Shown here piece by piece: positions 9,101 through 17,800 of a stretch of DNA of 64,000 nucleotides. The position numbers were made by a program, and so were the translations under genes. The notes under the pieces are model-generated. The model was not told the DNA's origin. It saw only the letters and a program-made list of their open reading frames with translations, and made no database searches. Source of the stretch: Maribacter ulvicola (GTDB taxonomy: Bacteria > Bacteroidota > Bacteroidia > Flavobacteriales > Flavobacteriaceae); contig NZ_FTMA01000003.1 of NCBI RefSeq assembly GCF_900155985.1, positions 186,001 to 250,000 of the forward strand, in the 5' to 3' direction. Positions within the stretch are counted from its first letter, which is position 1. Each line of letters begins with the position of its first letter.

Positions 9101-12100
9101 ATACCCAAATAATAGCCGGCCAGTTCGCTTATGATATGGTAATTACCATCACCTGCGTCTTGAATGGACCATAGTTGTGGATCAGAGCCATTAAATGTAT
9201 ATTGCCATACATTGGTACCTGCATTTTCATTGGCCAATTCAACATCCATAACCTTACCGCTATGTACCGCCTCTATGGAGTACACGCCATTATCACGATA
9301 GACCAGTTCAAACTGTTGATGATCATTACCCTGATATAATCCTTGGGCAATATTTACACCATTGGCCGTACCGCCATTGACCACTTCTGATGATAAGCCG
9401 CTCTCCACATTTACTATTCTATAGTTACCTGGCGCCGGTGGAGCTCCTACCCCACCATCATTATCTTCATTATAGCCTGCTAAATTTTCAATAAAGCCAG
9501 CATAAGCAATATCACTACGTGTATTATCTACCGCTATTTCTATATCATAAAATTGAACTCCGTCAACATCAGTATCATCTAAACCTGTTACCGTTACTAT
9601 TTGTGGTGTTTGCCAATTGGTGGAAGTAAAAGTAAGTTCTGTTTCTGAAAGAGAAACTTCATCTATAACATCTACTTCTAAAAGTATAACCACATCTGTA
9701 GCAGGTGCAGATTTTAAGGCAATACTAAAGTCATCTGTGGTACCATCTTCAGTAGTTATCATTTGCTCACCTTGTACCGTTATGCCTATATCAAAGGGTG
9801 CACTGGTGGGTAAAAATTTCCATCTATATATATCGCTACCATCATCTTCGCCTACGATCACATTACCGTTTGGCTCAACACTTAAAAAGTTACCGGTAGA
9901 CCTTGATATAATAAAAAAGGTGTCATCACCTGCATCAACAATTTCCCATTGCTGTGGTGCAGAGCCATTATCCTCCCATTGCCATACGTTTACATTATAA
10001 CCATCACCAAAACCGGCAACATCCATGTATCTATTGCTACTAACTGCTTTAAACCTGTAGAAACCTGCTTCACCTGCACCTTCAAATGCCCAATGCTGCG
10101 TGTCTAACCCTTCATAGCCGCCTTCTTGTACATTAACACCTGTTTCATTACTATTTTCAGCCAGTTGTAATGTGGCATTTGTTTCAAAATTTACTAATCT
10201 ATACGTATCTAAATCAGGCGTAGGGGCTATTGGTGCCATAGCGTTGATCCATTCTTCAATTAGGTCTACCCCTTTTTGATCTACTATAGTTTTGGCCAAA
10301 GGAGGCATCATAACTTCATCAGTACTTTCGGCTCTATGAAAAAGCTGTGAATTGTCTGCTTGACTAGGTATTAACACACGTTGTTGGCCATCAAAACCCG
10401 GTATGGTATTACCAACTGCAGTTAGCAGTCCTGTTTGAGCCAATGTATTCATTAAACGAAGATCAAATTGTGCTCCATTACCTGTAGCCGGTTGGTGGCA
10501 ATAGGCGCAATTATTATCTAGATAAGAACGTGCCTGTTGATCAATCGTACCATTTGGGTCACCAATAGCAATATGAGTCAAATATCCTTGAGTATCCGTA
10601 TCAGCAATAGTCTCATCTAAAATTCCCAAAGCACTTAAAGTAACCAGTTGGTTAGCGACAGTCCCCCCTTTTTCTGCATAGTCAATTTCCTTATTCAAAT
10701 TTCGAGTACGAGGTCCTAAAGTACCTCCTAAAGCTGGGCTATGACACTGAATACACTGTGCGTTAGACGGGTATAACCAATTTACGGTCTCTGGAACTCC
10801 ATTACGGACAACATCAATAGTTGCATTATCACCAGTTGCCATATCCACTAATACGGCATCGGTTTCATTCTCGTTCCATTTATAGGTCAGGAAATAAAAT
10901 TCTCCATTCTCCGCTTTTATCGAAAAACGAGTCTCTATTTTACGTGTGGCAGGATTAGGTGTATCGTCAAGTGGGAAATCAAAATGTTTAACGATTACAG
11001 AACCTACCGGAAAGTTCCACACGCCATTCTCTGACCATTCTATTTTTTCGGCAGCTGTATCATGCGTGCCATCATTGGGAACAGCTAACCATCTTCTTTT
11101 AAGAGCGCCATCAGACCAAAAAGATTCAACCATGTCATAAGGAATAAAACCTTGGTTAACGCTCAGTTCCGTTATATCCGAAAAATCACCATCACCATCC
11201 ACTACAAACACGCCTGTATCTGAAAGTAAATCTGGAATATCTTCGGTATCCGTACTCGCTTTTAATTTAAAAATACCGCTATCACCTCCTGCTCCTAAGG
11301 TCAACATGTACAGTTCTCCACTACTATCCTGCCCAAAAGAAATTACTTGACCTGGACCTACCCCCAAGCTTTCTTTGGAACCATCTTGCGTATTTATAGC
11401 AAATAATTGATTAGTTCCATGATCTGCCGCAATATATCTATCCTTATATTGATTAATAGAACCATGATATACATACCCGCCAATAATAGAAAGAGCTTCT
11501 GTCCTTACAAAATCTGTCAAAGGACCTTCATGAAGACCTCCATTATATAAAGTAACGGCGCACCCCGGATTATATGGAGCATTACCCTCCCAAAGTGGCC
11601 AACCATAATTTTGACCTGCGGTGGTAGCAACATTACGTAGAACATTAATTTCTTCATGTCTATTCTCACCTACCTCGCCAATATAGAGGTCACCATTGGC
11701 CGAATCCATGGTTAAACGGTGCGGGCTTCTATGCCCTATGGTATAGTATTCCTCAAAAACCGTTCCTGCCGGATCGTTAAAAGGATTGTTATTAGGAATG
11801 AAGTAATAATTTCCGGATTTTTCGAATCCTTCAGTAGCTAAAAAACCTGGATTCCCCGGATTCGTATTCCCTACACCAGGGTCCTGTAATAACCTTCTTG
11901 GGGCATGACTGGTGGACCCACCAATCATATCTACATCTAAACGCAGCACACCGCCATCTAAATTATTAGCAATATCCTGAGCTGAAGAATAACTAGCTTG
12001 ATCGCCGGTAGTAAGGTACAAGTAACCGTCTTGTCCAAACGTCATACCACCACCACGGTGGGTAGTATTGTACAATTCGCGCTGTATCATAGTTTCACGA

Positions 12101-12696
12101 CTACCTGCAACAAAGGCCATGGTAGTGGGATCTACCCTAAAACGTTCTAACATAAGATAATTACCACTAAAATTTTCTCTACCACATGTAAAACCTTGAT
12201 CCGCACCAAGCAAGTTATTGGCCGCATTGGTAGTGTAATACACGAAGATTAAATTTTTATCTGGATCAACACCAAAAGCAGGATGTATGGCCAAGCCCAA
12301 AAACCCCCCATCCCAAACGGCAGCTTCATTACGGTCACCTACTTCAGCAGACCAATCTACTATCAGATTTTCTTGAGCAGCCGTATTACTATCATCTATC
12401 CAAAAAATTTCACCATTTAATTGGCCAACAATAATTTTATTGTCGTTAGGTACAGGATTAAAGGTAATTGGAGAGTCAAACTGCAAGTTAGGAAACGCCT
12501 CTTCATAAGCCGGTGTGCCAACCCCTGCTATAATGAAATCAGTGTTCACCTCAACATCAAAAGGTTCAGGTGTGGTAAGACCCGGTCCTAAAAACATGGG
12601 ACCAAAGCTCATTGCTATTAAAACAAAACCCGTTATGCCCATTACTAAGGCAGATTTCTTTATAGTATTTAAGTTCAGTGGGTAATTTTTTTTCAT
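6112..12696 (-). CDS. Secreted PQQ-type sugar dehydrogenase/di-heme cytochrome/lectin/PKD fusion with T9SS tail
   Basis: About 2194 aa. The start was set at 12696 (MKKNYPLNLN, then a hydrophobic signal stretch) rather than the upstream ATG at 12732. Domains in order, with residues counted from that start: a glucose/sorbosone dehydrogenase beta-propeller (about 45-480, with THRGGGMTFGQDGYLY matching the catalytic-His strand of soluble PQQ glucose dehydrogenases); a cytochrome region (about 490-830) with two haem-c sites, CIQCH (648-652) and CAYCH (730-734), and MMPP as a likely distal-ligand segment, resembling the SO2930/HNE_0200 di-haem family; three ricin-type beta-trefoil lectin domains (about 830-965, 1088-1225, 1350-1490) separated by two Calx-beta-like modules; seven PKD domains (about 1493-2100); and a type A T9SS sorting domain with LAPNPSTDYVEV. 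Inference: a cell-surface or released enzyme that oxidises a sugar held by its lectins and passes electrons to its own haems. The substrate is unknown. Confidence 0.9.
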   Translation of the reverse strand: MKKNYPLNLNTIKKSALVMGITGFVLIAMSFGPMFLGPGLTTPEPFDVEVNTDFIIAGVGTPAYEEAFPNLQFDSPITFNPVPNDNKIIVGQLNGEIFWIDDSNTAAQENLIVDWSAEVGDRNEAAVWDGGFLGLAIHPAFGVDPDKNLIFVYYTTNAANNLLGADQGFTCGRENFSGNYLMLERFRVDPTTMAFVAGSRETMIQRELYNTTHRGGGMTFGQDGYLYLTTGDQASYSSAQDIANNLDGGVLRLDVDMIGGSTSHAPRRLLQDPGVGNTNPGNPGFLATEGFEKSGNYYFIPNNNPFNDPAGTVFEEYYTIGHRSPHRLTMDSANGDLYIGEVGENRHEEINVLRNVATTAGQNYGWPLWEGNAPYNPGCAVTLYNGGLHEGPLTDFVRTEALSIIGGYVYHGSINQYKDRYIAADHGTNQLFAINTQDGSKESLGVGPGQVISFGQDSSGELYMLTLGAGGDSGIFKLKASTDTEDIPDLLSDTGVFVVDGDGDFSDITELSVNQGFIPYDMVESFWSDGALKRRWLAVPNDGTHDTAAEKIEWSENGVWNFPVGSVIVKHFDFPLDDTPNPATRKIETRFSIKAENGEFYFLTYKWNENETDAVLVDMATGDNATIDVVRNGVPETVNWLYPSNAQCIQCHSPALGGTLGPRTRNLNKEIDYAEKGGTVANQLVTLSALGILDETIADTDTQGYLTHIAIGDPNGTIDQQARSYLDNNCAYCHQPATGNGAQFDLRLMNTLAQTGLLTAVGNTIPGFDGQQRVLIPSQADNSQLFHRAESTDEVMMPPLAKTIVDQKGVDLIEEWINAMAPIAPTPDLDTYRLVNFETNATLQLAENSNETGVNVQEGGYEGLDTQHWAFEGAGEAGFYRFKAVSSNRYMDVAGFGDGYNVNVWQWEDNGSAPQQWEIVDAGDDTFFIISRSTGNFLSVEPNGNVIVGEDDGSDIYRWKFLPTSAPFDIGITVQGEQMITTEDGTTDDFSIALKSAPATDVVILLEVDVIDEVSLSETELTFTSTNWQTPQIVTVTGLDDTDVDGVQFYDIEIAVDNTRSDIAYAGFIENLAGYNEDNDGGVGAPPAPGNYRIVNVESGLSSEVVNGGTANGVNIAQGLYQGNDHQQFELVYRDNGVYSIEAVHSGKVMDVELANENAGTNVWQYTFNGSDPQLWSIQDAGDGNYHIISELAGYYLGIDDTGNMLVDVDNGSDKYKWRFEDITALGNTGIAVSQDLLITSEDGLSDTFTVELKTQPTATVTIDLQIIEGVGEVSLDKNQLVFTDATWNVPQIVTVTGDNDDAIDGIQDFTIEAVVAAPFNDPLYSSGLGNSVSGLNYDNDEGANSAPLPGIYQIRNVGNQKNIMPDAGDVSWQVNMLTDTYNASEYQHFELVVEGNGLYSIKLTQQDATGRDLYLDNQGGSPDPGTNIWSYIAIDGATNIAQHFEIVGLGDGSYSIISALSTGNYLTVEPDGNLIADVNGDTDFFKWQFLPTGFPPVAIASADINSGDAPLEIQFTGNTSTDDKNDIVAYLWDFGNGDTATDEDPNYIFPEGGTYYVSLTVTDGDGFQDQSDEIEIIVNGAPVAVATADIEVGEGPLEVTFTGDQSDDDSGVVAYSWDFKDGTVSSEPNPVHTFTGIGTYDVVLTVTDAGGLTNSTTISITVNAVNGAPVAVATADIEVGVGPLEVNFTGDQSTDDVGVVSYSWDFNDGTVSSDANPVHTFTDIDTYDVVLTVTDANGLTDFTTITITVNPVNGAPVAVATADIEVGVGPLVVNFTGDQSTDDIGIVSYAWDFKDGTVSSDANPVHTFTGIGTYDVDLTVTDANGLTDSTTITITVNPVNAVPVAVATADIEVGESPLVVNFTGDQSTDDVGVVSYAWDFNDGTLSSDANPVHTFTDIDTYDVVLTVTDAGGLTNSTTISITVNPVNTAPIAVATSDIEVGEAPLEVSFTGDQSTDDVGIVSYAWDFNDGTVSSDANPVHTFTDIDTYDVVLTVTDADGLTNSTTITITVNPVNAAPIAVATSDIEEGEAPLEVSFTGDQSTDDVGIVAYAWDFNDGTVSSDANPVHTFTDIDTYDVVLTVTDADGLTNSTTITITVTEENIVLEQPSFDFNLAPNPSTDYVEVNMKENFNVDEIIGVMMHDSAGRLIRQFMVTEVLQDGKLSIPTFSYRNGVYVVTLMFNNNEPVSKRLIIQ
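6402..7967 (-). repeat. Six tandem 261-bp PKD-domain repeats inside the dehydrogenase fusion
   Basis: The marker TAACAGTAATG recurs (last base T in two copies) at 6402, 6663, 6924, 7185, 7446 and 7707, a spacing of exactly 261 bases (87 codons) each time. The units encode near-identical PKD domains (ending in ITVNPVN-like linkers). A seventh, upstream PKD domain (about 7970-8220) is clearly diverged. Strong DNA-level identity between units points to recent duplication or gene conversion, and such arrays can change copy number. Confidence 0.95.
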
Positions 12697-12913
12697 CTTT
12701 AACATTTTATAACAGAACATGTCTAATTCCACTCACAAAAAAAGACCAATAAACCTAAGTGACAGATTAATATCGTTCAAATTCATATATATACGTTTAA
12801 TTTACTTGTACGAAAATACCCTCATCATTAAGTGTAAAAAGTATGCTTTATACCATAAAAAAGTAGTCCTATACAATATAATGTAATGATGTACGTTAAC
12901 AAAAAAGCATAAA

Positions 12914-13003
12914 GGAGGAATGGCAGAGTGGTCTAATGCAAATAACAATGCATTTTGTTATTAAGGTTAACGCCTTCGAGGGTTCGAATCCCTTCTTCCT
13001 CCG
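12914..13003 (+). tRNA. tRNA-Ser-like gene with abnormal anticodon arm (possible pseudo-tRNA)
   Basis: Acceptor arms GGAGGAA (12914-12920) and TTCCTCC (12996-13002) pair over 7 bp, with G73. The short D-stem GCA/TGC, a long variable arm (AAGG-TTAACG-CCTT, 12963-12976) and a TTCGAAT T-loop (12983-12989) follow the bacterial tRNA-Ser layout. Two parts are wrong. The anticodon region 12941-12962 folds as an 8-bp stem AATAACAA/TTGTTATT with a 6-base TGCATT loop, so no 7-base loop with U33 and a readable anticodon is possible. There is also one extra base (13 instead of 12) between the T-loop and G73. A strong terminator follows, so it may still be transcribed. I cannot assign an anticodon; a decayed tRNA-Ser is the simplest reading. 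Confidence 0.6.
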
Positions 13004-13005
13004 CT

Positions 13006-13034
13006 AAAAAAAGCCCGTTAAACGGGCTTTTTTT
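13006..13034 (+). terminator. Intrinsic terminator after the tRNA-like gene
   Basis: AAAAAAGCCCG pairs with CGGGCTTTTTT around a TTAA-type loop, with a run of Ts after it. It starts three bases past the tRNA-like gene, the usual place for a tRNA transcript end. Confidence 0.9.
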
Positions 13035-13134
13035 TATCTTTACATCTTCATGAGGCTACACAAAATAAAAGGCACATGAACGAACAAATAAATGAGTTCA
13101 ACTAATTTAAAACGTCCACTGCCCTTTTTAATAT

Positions 13135-13142
13135 TAATTTTG
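13135..13142 (+). promoter_or_regulatory. Candidate -7 box (TAATTTTG) for the FAD/NAD(P) protein gene
   Basis: TAATTTTG matches the Bacteroidota TAnnTTTG -7 consensus and lies 28 bases before the ATG at 13171. No good -33 TTG box is seen at the proper distance, so this is weak. Confidence 0.35.
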
Positions 13143-13170
13143 TCAACCTTACTTTAAAAGTATTACTAAA

Positions 13171-14712
13171 ATGTCAATCAAAATAGCGTTTATTGGTGCT
13201 GGTATAGCAACAAGTTATACATTAATCCCGTTTTTGGATAATTTTGAAAAAGAGAAAAATGGTACTACCATTGAGCTTACCATAATAGATAAAAGCACTG
13301 ATTTTTTTAAAGGCATGCCTTATGGAGATCGTTCCGGTAAATCTGTATTGCTTATACAAGATTTAAAGAATTTCATTACAGAACCCCATAGAACTCATTT
13401 TAAAAATTGGTTAGACCATAATATCAATGAATTGACAAAGCAATTCATTGAAAGTGGAGGAGATTATGCCGCTAAATGGGTAGAAATCAACAAACCACGC
13501 TATAGTGAAGGACATTGGGATGATTTATATATACCAAGATTCTTTTTTGGAAAATATATAAAGCAAGAAGTAGCGTCCCGTATTAAAAGGCTGAGTAACA
13601 TAAATAGATTACACGTAACTTATATACAAAAAGAAGTACTTAGCGTAAGTAAAAAAAGAACTGATTTTAAAATTACCCTGGAAGACGATTCCGAAATCAT
13701 TTCTGAAAAAGTTATTCTTGCAATTGGTTCCCTACCCTATAAAAAACTACACAAGCCAAACTTAGAAGACAACCACGCTTCTCTGTACATTAAAGAGCCT
13801 TATGGCTTAGGTATGGAGCAAAACATGGAAAAGATCGCTAGTTTCTTACATGCTAGAAAAGAACTAGGTTTACCTACAAAAATTGCCGTATTAGGGGCAA
13901 ATGCCAGCGGCCTAGAGATGATTTATAAAATCTGCGATAAATTTCCGCTTACCGAATACGATACCACATTTAAGACATTGTCTTCTCACGGCATTATGCC
14001 CGACGGCTTTTTTGATGAGGAAAAAGCAAAAAAATTCAAAGCTGTCCACCTACAGGCTTTAGAAAATGAACCATTATTAATGGCTAATCAGATTGCCGAG
14101 GCAGCACATAAAGATATTGATGAAGCGGAAAAATTAAATATAGGTGCCGCTACCACGGTACGTATTATTTCTAAGGGTTTTGGCAGTTTACTACCTAAGT
14201 TAAGCCATGATGAGCTTTTAAACTTTGCTTGTTTTCACGGCAATCAAATAGGCAGAAGGCAACGATGTGCCGGTCAACATTACCTGTCAGTTGTAGATGA
14301 ACTTTCAAGTCTAAAGAGATTCAACCATATTAAGGGTAGATTTAAGGACCTTACTAATGATGAAAACGGTTTATCTCTCCTATACACCGGTAAAAATTTA
14401 ACTGAAACTGAAGATTTTTCCGAAAGTTTTAATATTGTAATTAATTGCCTTGGCAGTGTTGACTTATCTTCTGAAGATTTATCTCCATTTTTGAAAAATC
14501 TTATCAGTGATGGTTTATGTGAACCAAACCCATCAAAAATTGGTTTTAAAATAGATGAGAACATGCAAGCTTCTGAAAACCTATACCTTGCAGGCCCCTT
14601 GTTAGCAGGCAATCAGATCAATGATAAAATATTTTGGCATTTAGAACATTGTGCTAGAATTATTTGGTCAAGTTCTGTTTTATCCCAAAAAATATTAAAG
14701 AATATAAATTAA
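13171..14712 (+). CDS. FAD/NAD(P)-binding oxidoreductase
   Basis: A 513-aa cytoplasmic protein. The N-terminus IAFIGAGIATSYTLIP (residues 5-20) is a Rossmann GxGxxx fold for FAD binding, and KIAVLGANASGLEM near residue 240 is a second dinucleotide fold for NAD(P)H. Together they suggest a flavin-dependent oxidoreductase or monooxygenase of the NAD_binding_9 type. Near the C-terminus, INCLGSVDLSS and NLYLAGPLLAG match the last FAD-contacting region of such enzymes. No signal peptide or membrane segment is seen. The substrate is not known. It lies alone between the tRNA-like gene and the second secreted sugar dehydrogenase; neither neighbour explains its role. Confidence 0.8.
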   Translation: MSIKIAFIGAGIATSYTLIPFLDNFEKEKNGTTIELTIIDKSTDFFKGMPYGDRSGKSVLLIQDLKNFITEPHRTHFKNWLDHNINELTKQFIESGGDYAAKWVEINKPRYSEGHWDDLYIPRFFFGKYIKQEVASRIKRLSNINRLHVTYIQKEVLSVSKKRTDFKITLEDDSEIISEKVILAIGSLPYKKLHKPNLEDNHASLYIKEPYGLGMEQNMEKIASFLHARKELGLPTKIAVLGANASGLEMIYKICDKFPLTEYDTTFKTLSSHGIMPDGFFDEEKAKKFKAVHLQALENEPLLMANQIAEAAHKDIDEAEKLNIGAATTVRIISKGFGSLLPKLSHDELLNFACFHGNQIGRRQRCAGQHYLSVVDELSSLKRFNHIKGRFKDLTNDENGLSLLYTGKNLTETEDFSESFNIVINCLGSVDLSSEDLSPFLKNLISDGLCEPNPSKIGFKIDENMQASENLYLAGPLLAGNQINDKIFWHLEHCARIIWSSSVLSQKILKNIN

Positions 14713-14781
14713 TGTTGGAAAATATTTTTTTTAGACTCCTTTTTATTTTTTTTCAAATTAAAAAAAATTATAAAGTAAGCT

Positions 14782-14789
14782 TATATTTG
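14782..14789 (+). promoter_or_regulatory. Candidate -7 box (TATATTTG) for the second sugar dehydrogenase gene
   Basis: TATATTTG fits the Bacteroidota TAnnTTTG -7 consensus exactly and lies 19 bases before the ATG at 14809, which would give a short leader. The -33 region is an A/T run without a clear TTG. Confidence 0.45.
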
Positions 14790-14808
14790 ACGCCGTAAAT
14801 ATAGCTTC

Positions 14809-17800
14809 ATGTTTCCCACCAAACCGATTAACTTTTTTTTATTCTTAACGCTACAGTTAACATTTTCATCTATATTATGCCAGACTTCTTATAAAGAAGC
14901 TTTCCCAAATCTATCATTTAATTTCCCGGTAGAAATACAAAATAGCGCTGACAACAGTGATAGGATTTTTGTAGTAGAGCAACCTGGCTTAATAAAGGTT
15001 TTTCCCAATAAAGAGAATGTTACCGTTCAAGAACAAAAAACATTCTTAGATATTTCCTCTACAGTGGCATATAGTTCTGGGCAGGAAATAGGTCTTTTAG
15101 GTTTAGCTTTTCATCCAAATTATGAGTCTAACGGTTATATATTCATCTACTACATAGATAAGCCCAGCACTTATAGAATTAACCTAGCCCGTTATAAAGT
15201 GGATAGTTCCAATCCTAATTTGATTGACTCTTCTTCTAAGACCATTATTGCCCAATTCACAAAAAACCAGTCAGACTCTAACCACAACGGTGGTAAAATT
15301 GCATTTGGTCCAGATGGTTATCTGTACATCTCAGTAGGTGATGGTGGCGGTGGTGGAGATCCAAAAGGTAATGGTCAAAATTTAAATACCGTTTTTGGAA
15401 GTTTACTAAGGATCGATGTTGATTTAGATGGCAACAACCCCCTTGAAACAAACCCTGAATTGCCAAATGGCAAATACGAAATACCTTCTGACAACCCTAG
15501 GGTAGGCCAAACAGGATTAGATGAACTTTATGCCTGGGGTATACGTAATACATGGAAATTCTCTTTTGACCCTACAGGTACACTTTGGGGATCAGACGTA
15601 GGACAAAATTCGTATGAAGAGATCAATATTATCACCAAAGGCGGTAATTATGGCTGGAACAAATTTGAGGCAAATACAGAACCTAGTTACGGTAACGGCA
15701 CATCACTTTCTACTACACCTGATATTAAACCAATATTCTTTTACGACCACAGCGCATCTGACGTTTCAATTACAGGTGGTTATACCTACAGAGGGTCGTT
15801 AACCAATAATAGTTTAAAAAATAAATATATATACGGTGATTATGTATCTGGTCGTGTGTGGGCTCTAGAATACGATGCCACTAATGGTTCAACATCAAAC
15901 GAATTACTTTTTAAAACCAACGGAGCGTTTATTTCTTCTTTTGGAGAAGATGAAGATGGTGAACTATATTTCTCGGATTATGGATCTAACGCCAAATTAT
16001 TTAAATTGACTGAAACCATATCCGGTCCGGTGGCCACACCGGTAGATGGTATTGGGGAATGGAAACCACTAGCATCAGGTACCAACGGTATTGTTGAAGC
16101 TATTGCTACATCTACAAGTGGTGAAAGTTATATAGCGGGTTCGTTTTCCACTGCAGGTGGTATTAGCGTATCAGCTTTAGCAACATTAAGCACCACCAAT
16201 GAATGGGGATTCTTGGGCAGTGACATTGAAGGCAGCATATTAACTACTGCCGTTGCCCCTGACGGAACACTATACATTGGTGGCGAATTTACAGCAATTG
16301 CCGGTATACAAGCTAATAATATCGCCAAATGGAATGGTAGTGCTTGGTCAGCATTAAGCTCAGGCACCAACGGACCCATCACTACTATGCAAGTAAATGA
16401 GAATGGCGCATTGTTCATAGGAGGCATATTTACGACAGCAGGTGGATTGAATGCTAATAATATAGCTAAATGGGAAAATAACTCCTGGAACTTACTCACA
16501 GATAGTGCCACCAATATTTCTGGAACGAACAATGACGTACGCTCCATACACATAGATGAAGATAAGGTCTATATAGGTGGAAATTTTGATACCGCAGGCG
16601 GAATAGCCACCGCAAGAATTGCCCGTTGGGACGGTTCTAACTGGTCGGCATTGGGTACAGGAACAAGCGGCTATGTGCAAGCCATAAATTCTGCAGGTGA
16701 ATATTTATACGTGGGAGGGAATTTTGCTTTAGCAGGAGACAAAACGGTGAATAGAATAGCACGATACCACAAAAAAAACAACACCTGGGAAGCTTTGGGC
16801 ACTGGGGTAAGTGGAAATGTAAATGCTATTACAAGTGCCGGCTCTTATATCTATGTTGGTGGTACATTTGACACCGCCAGTGATAATGGTACTATAGATA
16901 AAATTGTGAAAAATATAGCTCGGTGGAGTTCACAAGAAGGTTGGGAAGCATTAGGCTCAGGTACCAACGTAGGTGTAAACACCCGCGTTAATACGTTACA
17001 ATTTATTAAAAATGGCACGGAGCTTTTGGTTGGTGGTAACTTTAGTTCGGCAGGAAACATAAGTGCGAACAACATTGCAGTATGGGGAGCGGTACTTTGC
17101 ACAGATGAGAGCGTGGTACCCCATTATGCTATTAACGGCACTTGGGAAAGTGGCAATAGCGATCTAACCATAACAGAAGGAGACGATATCACCTTAAGTG
17201 TTTTACCTAATAATATCTCTTTTACCATCACGCTGCCAGATGGCTCCATTGTTGCCAATGACTATGTCATAGAAAACATTGACTCTTCAAAATCCGGAAC
17301 TTATATTTTCACCACATCAGAAGGTTGTACAAATACCCTCTCCTTAACGGTATCCACTACTGCTAATGATGAGGATGACGATAACGATGGCATATTGAAT
17401 GTAAACGACATTTGTCCTAATACTGTTAATGGAGCAACCGTAAATGAAAACGGATGTTCTAGCGATCAATTAAACAATAAGGAAGACGATGATAACGATG
17501 GCGTAATCAATGCAAACGACAACTGCCCAAATACTGCCAATGGAGCAACCGTAGATGAAAACGGATGTTCTAGCGATCAATTAAAAAATAATGGAGATAA
17601 CGATAACGATGGCGTTTTAAATGAAAACGATGACTGCCCTAATACTGCCAATGGAGCAACTGTGGACGAAAACGGATGCAGTATAACATCATACCCCGCA
17701 AATCAATTTAAAATAACTTCAACCGGTGCTTCTTGTATCAATTCAGCCAACGGATCTATTTTGATAGAATCCATCACTAACGAAGAATTTACGGCGACTA

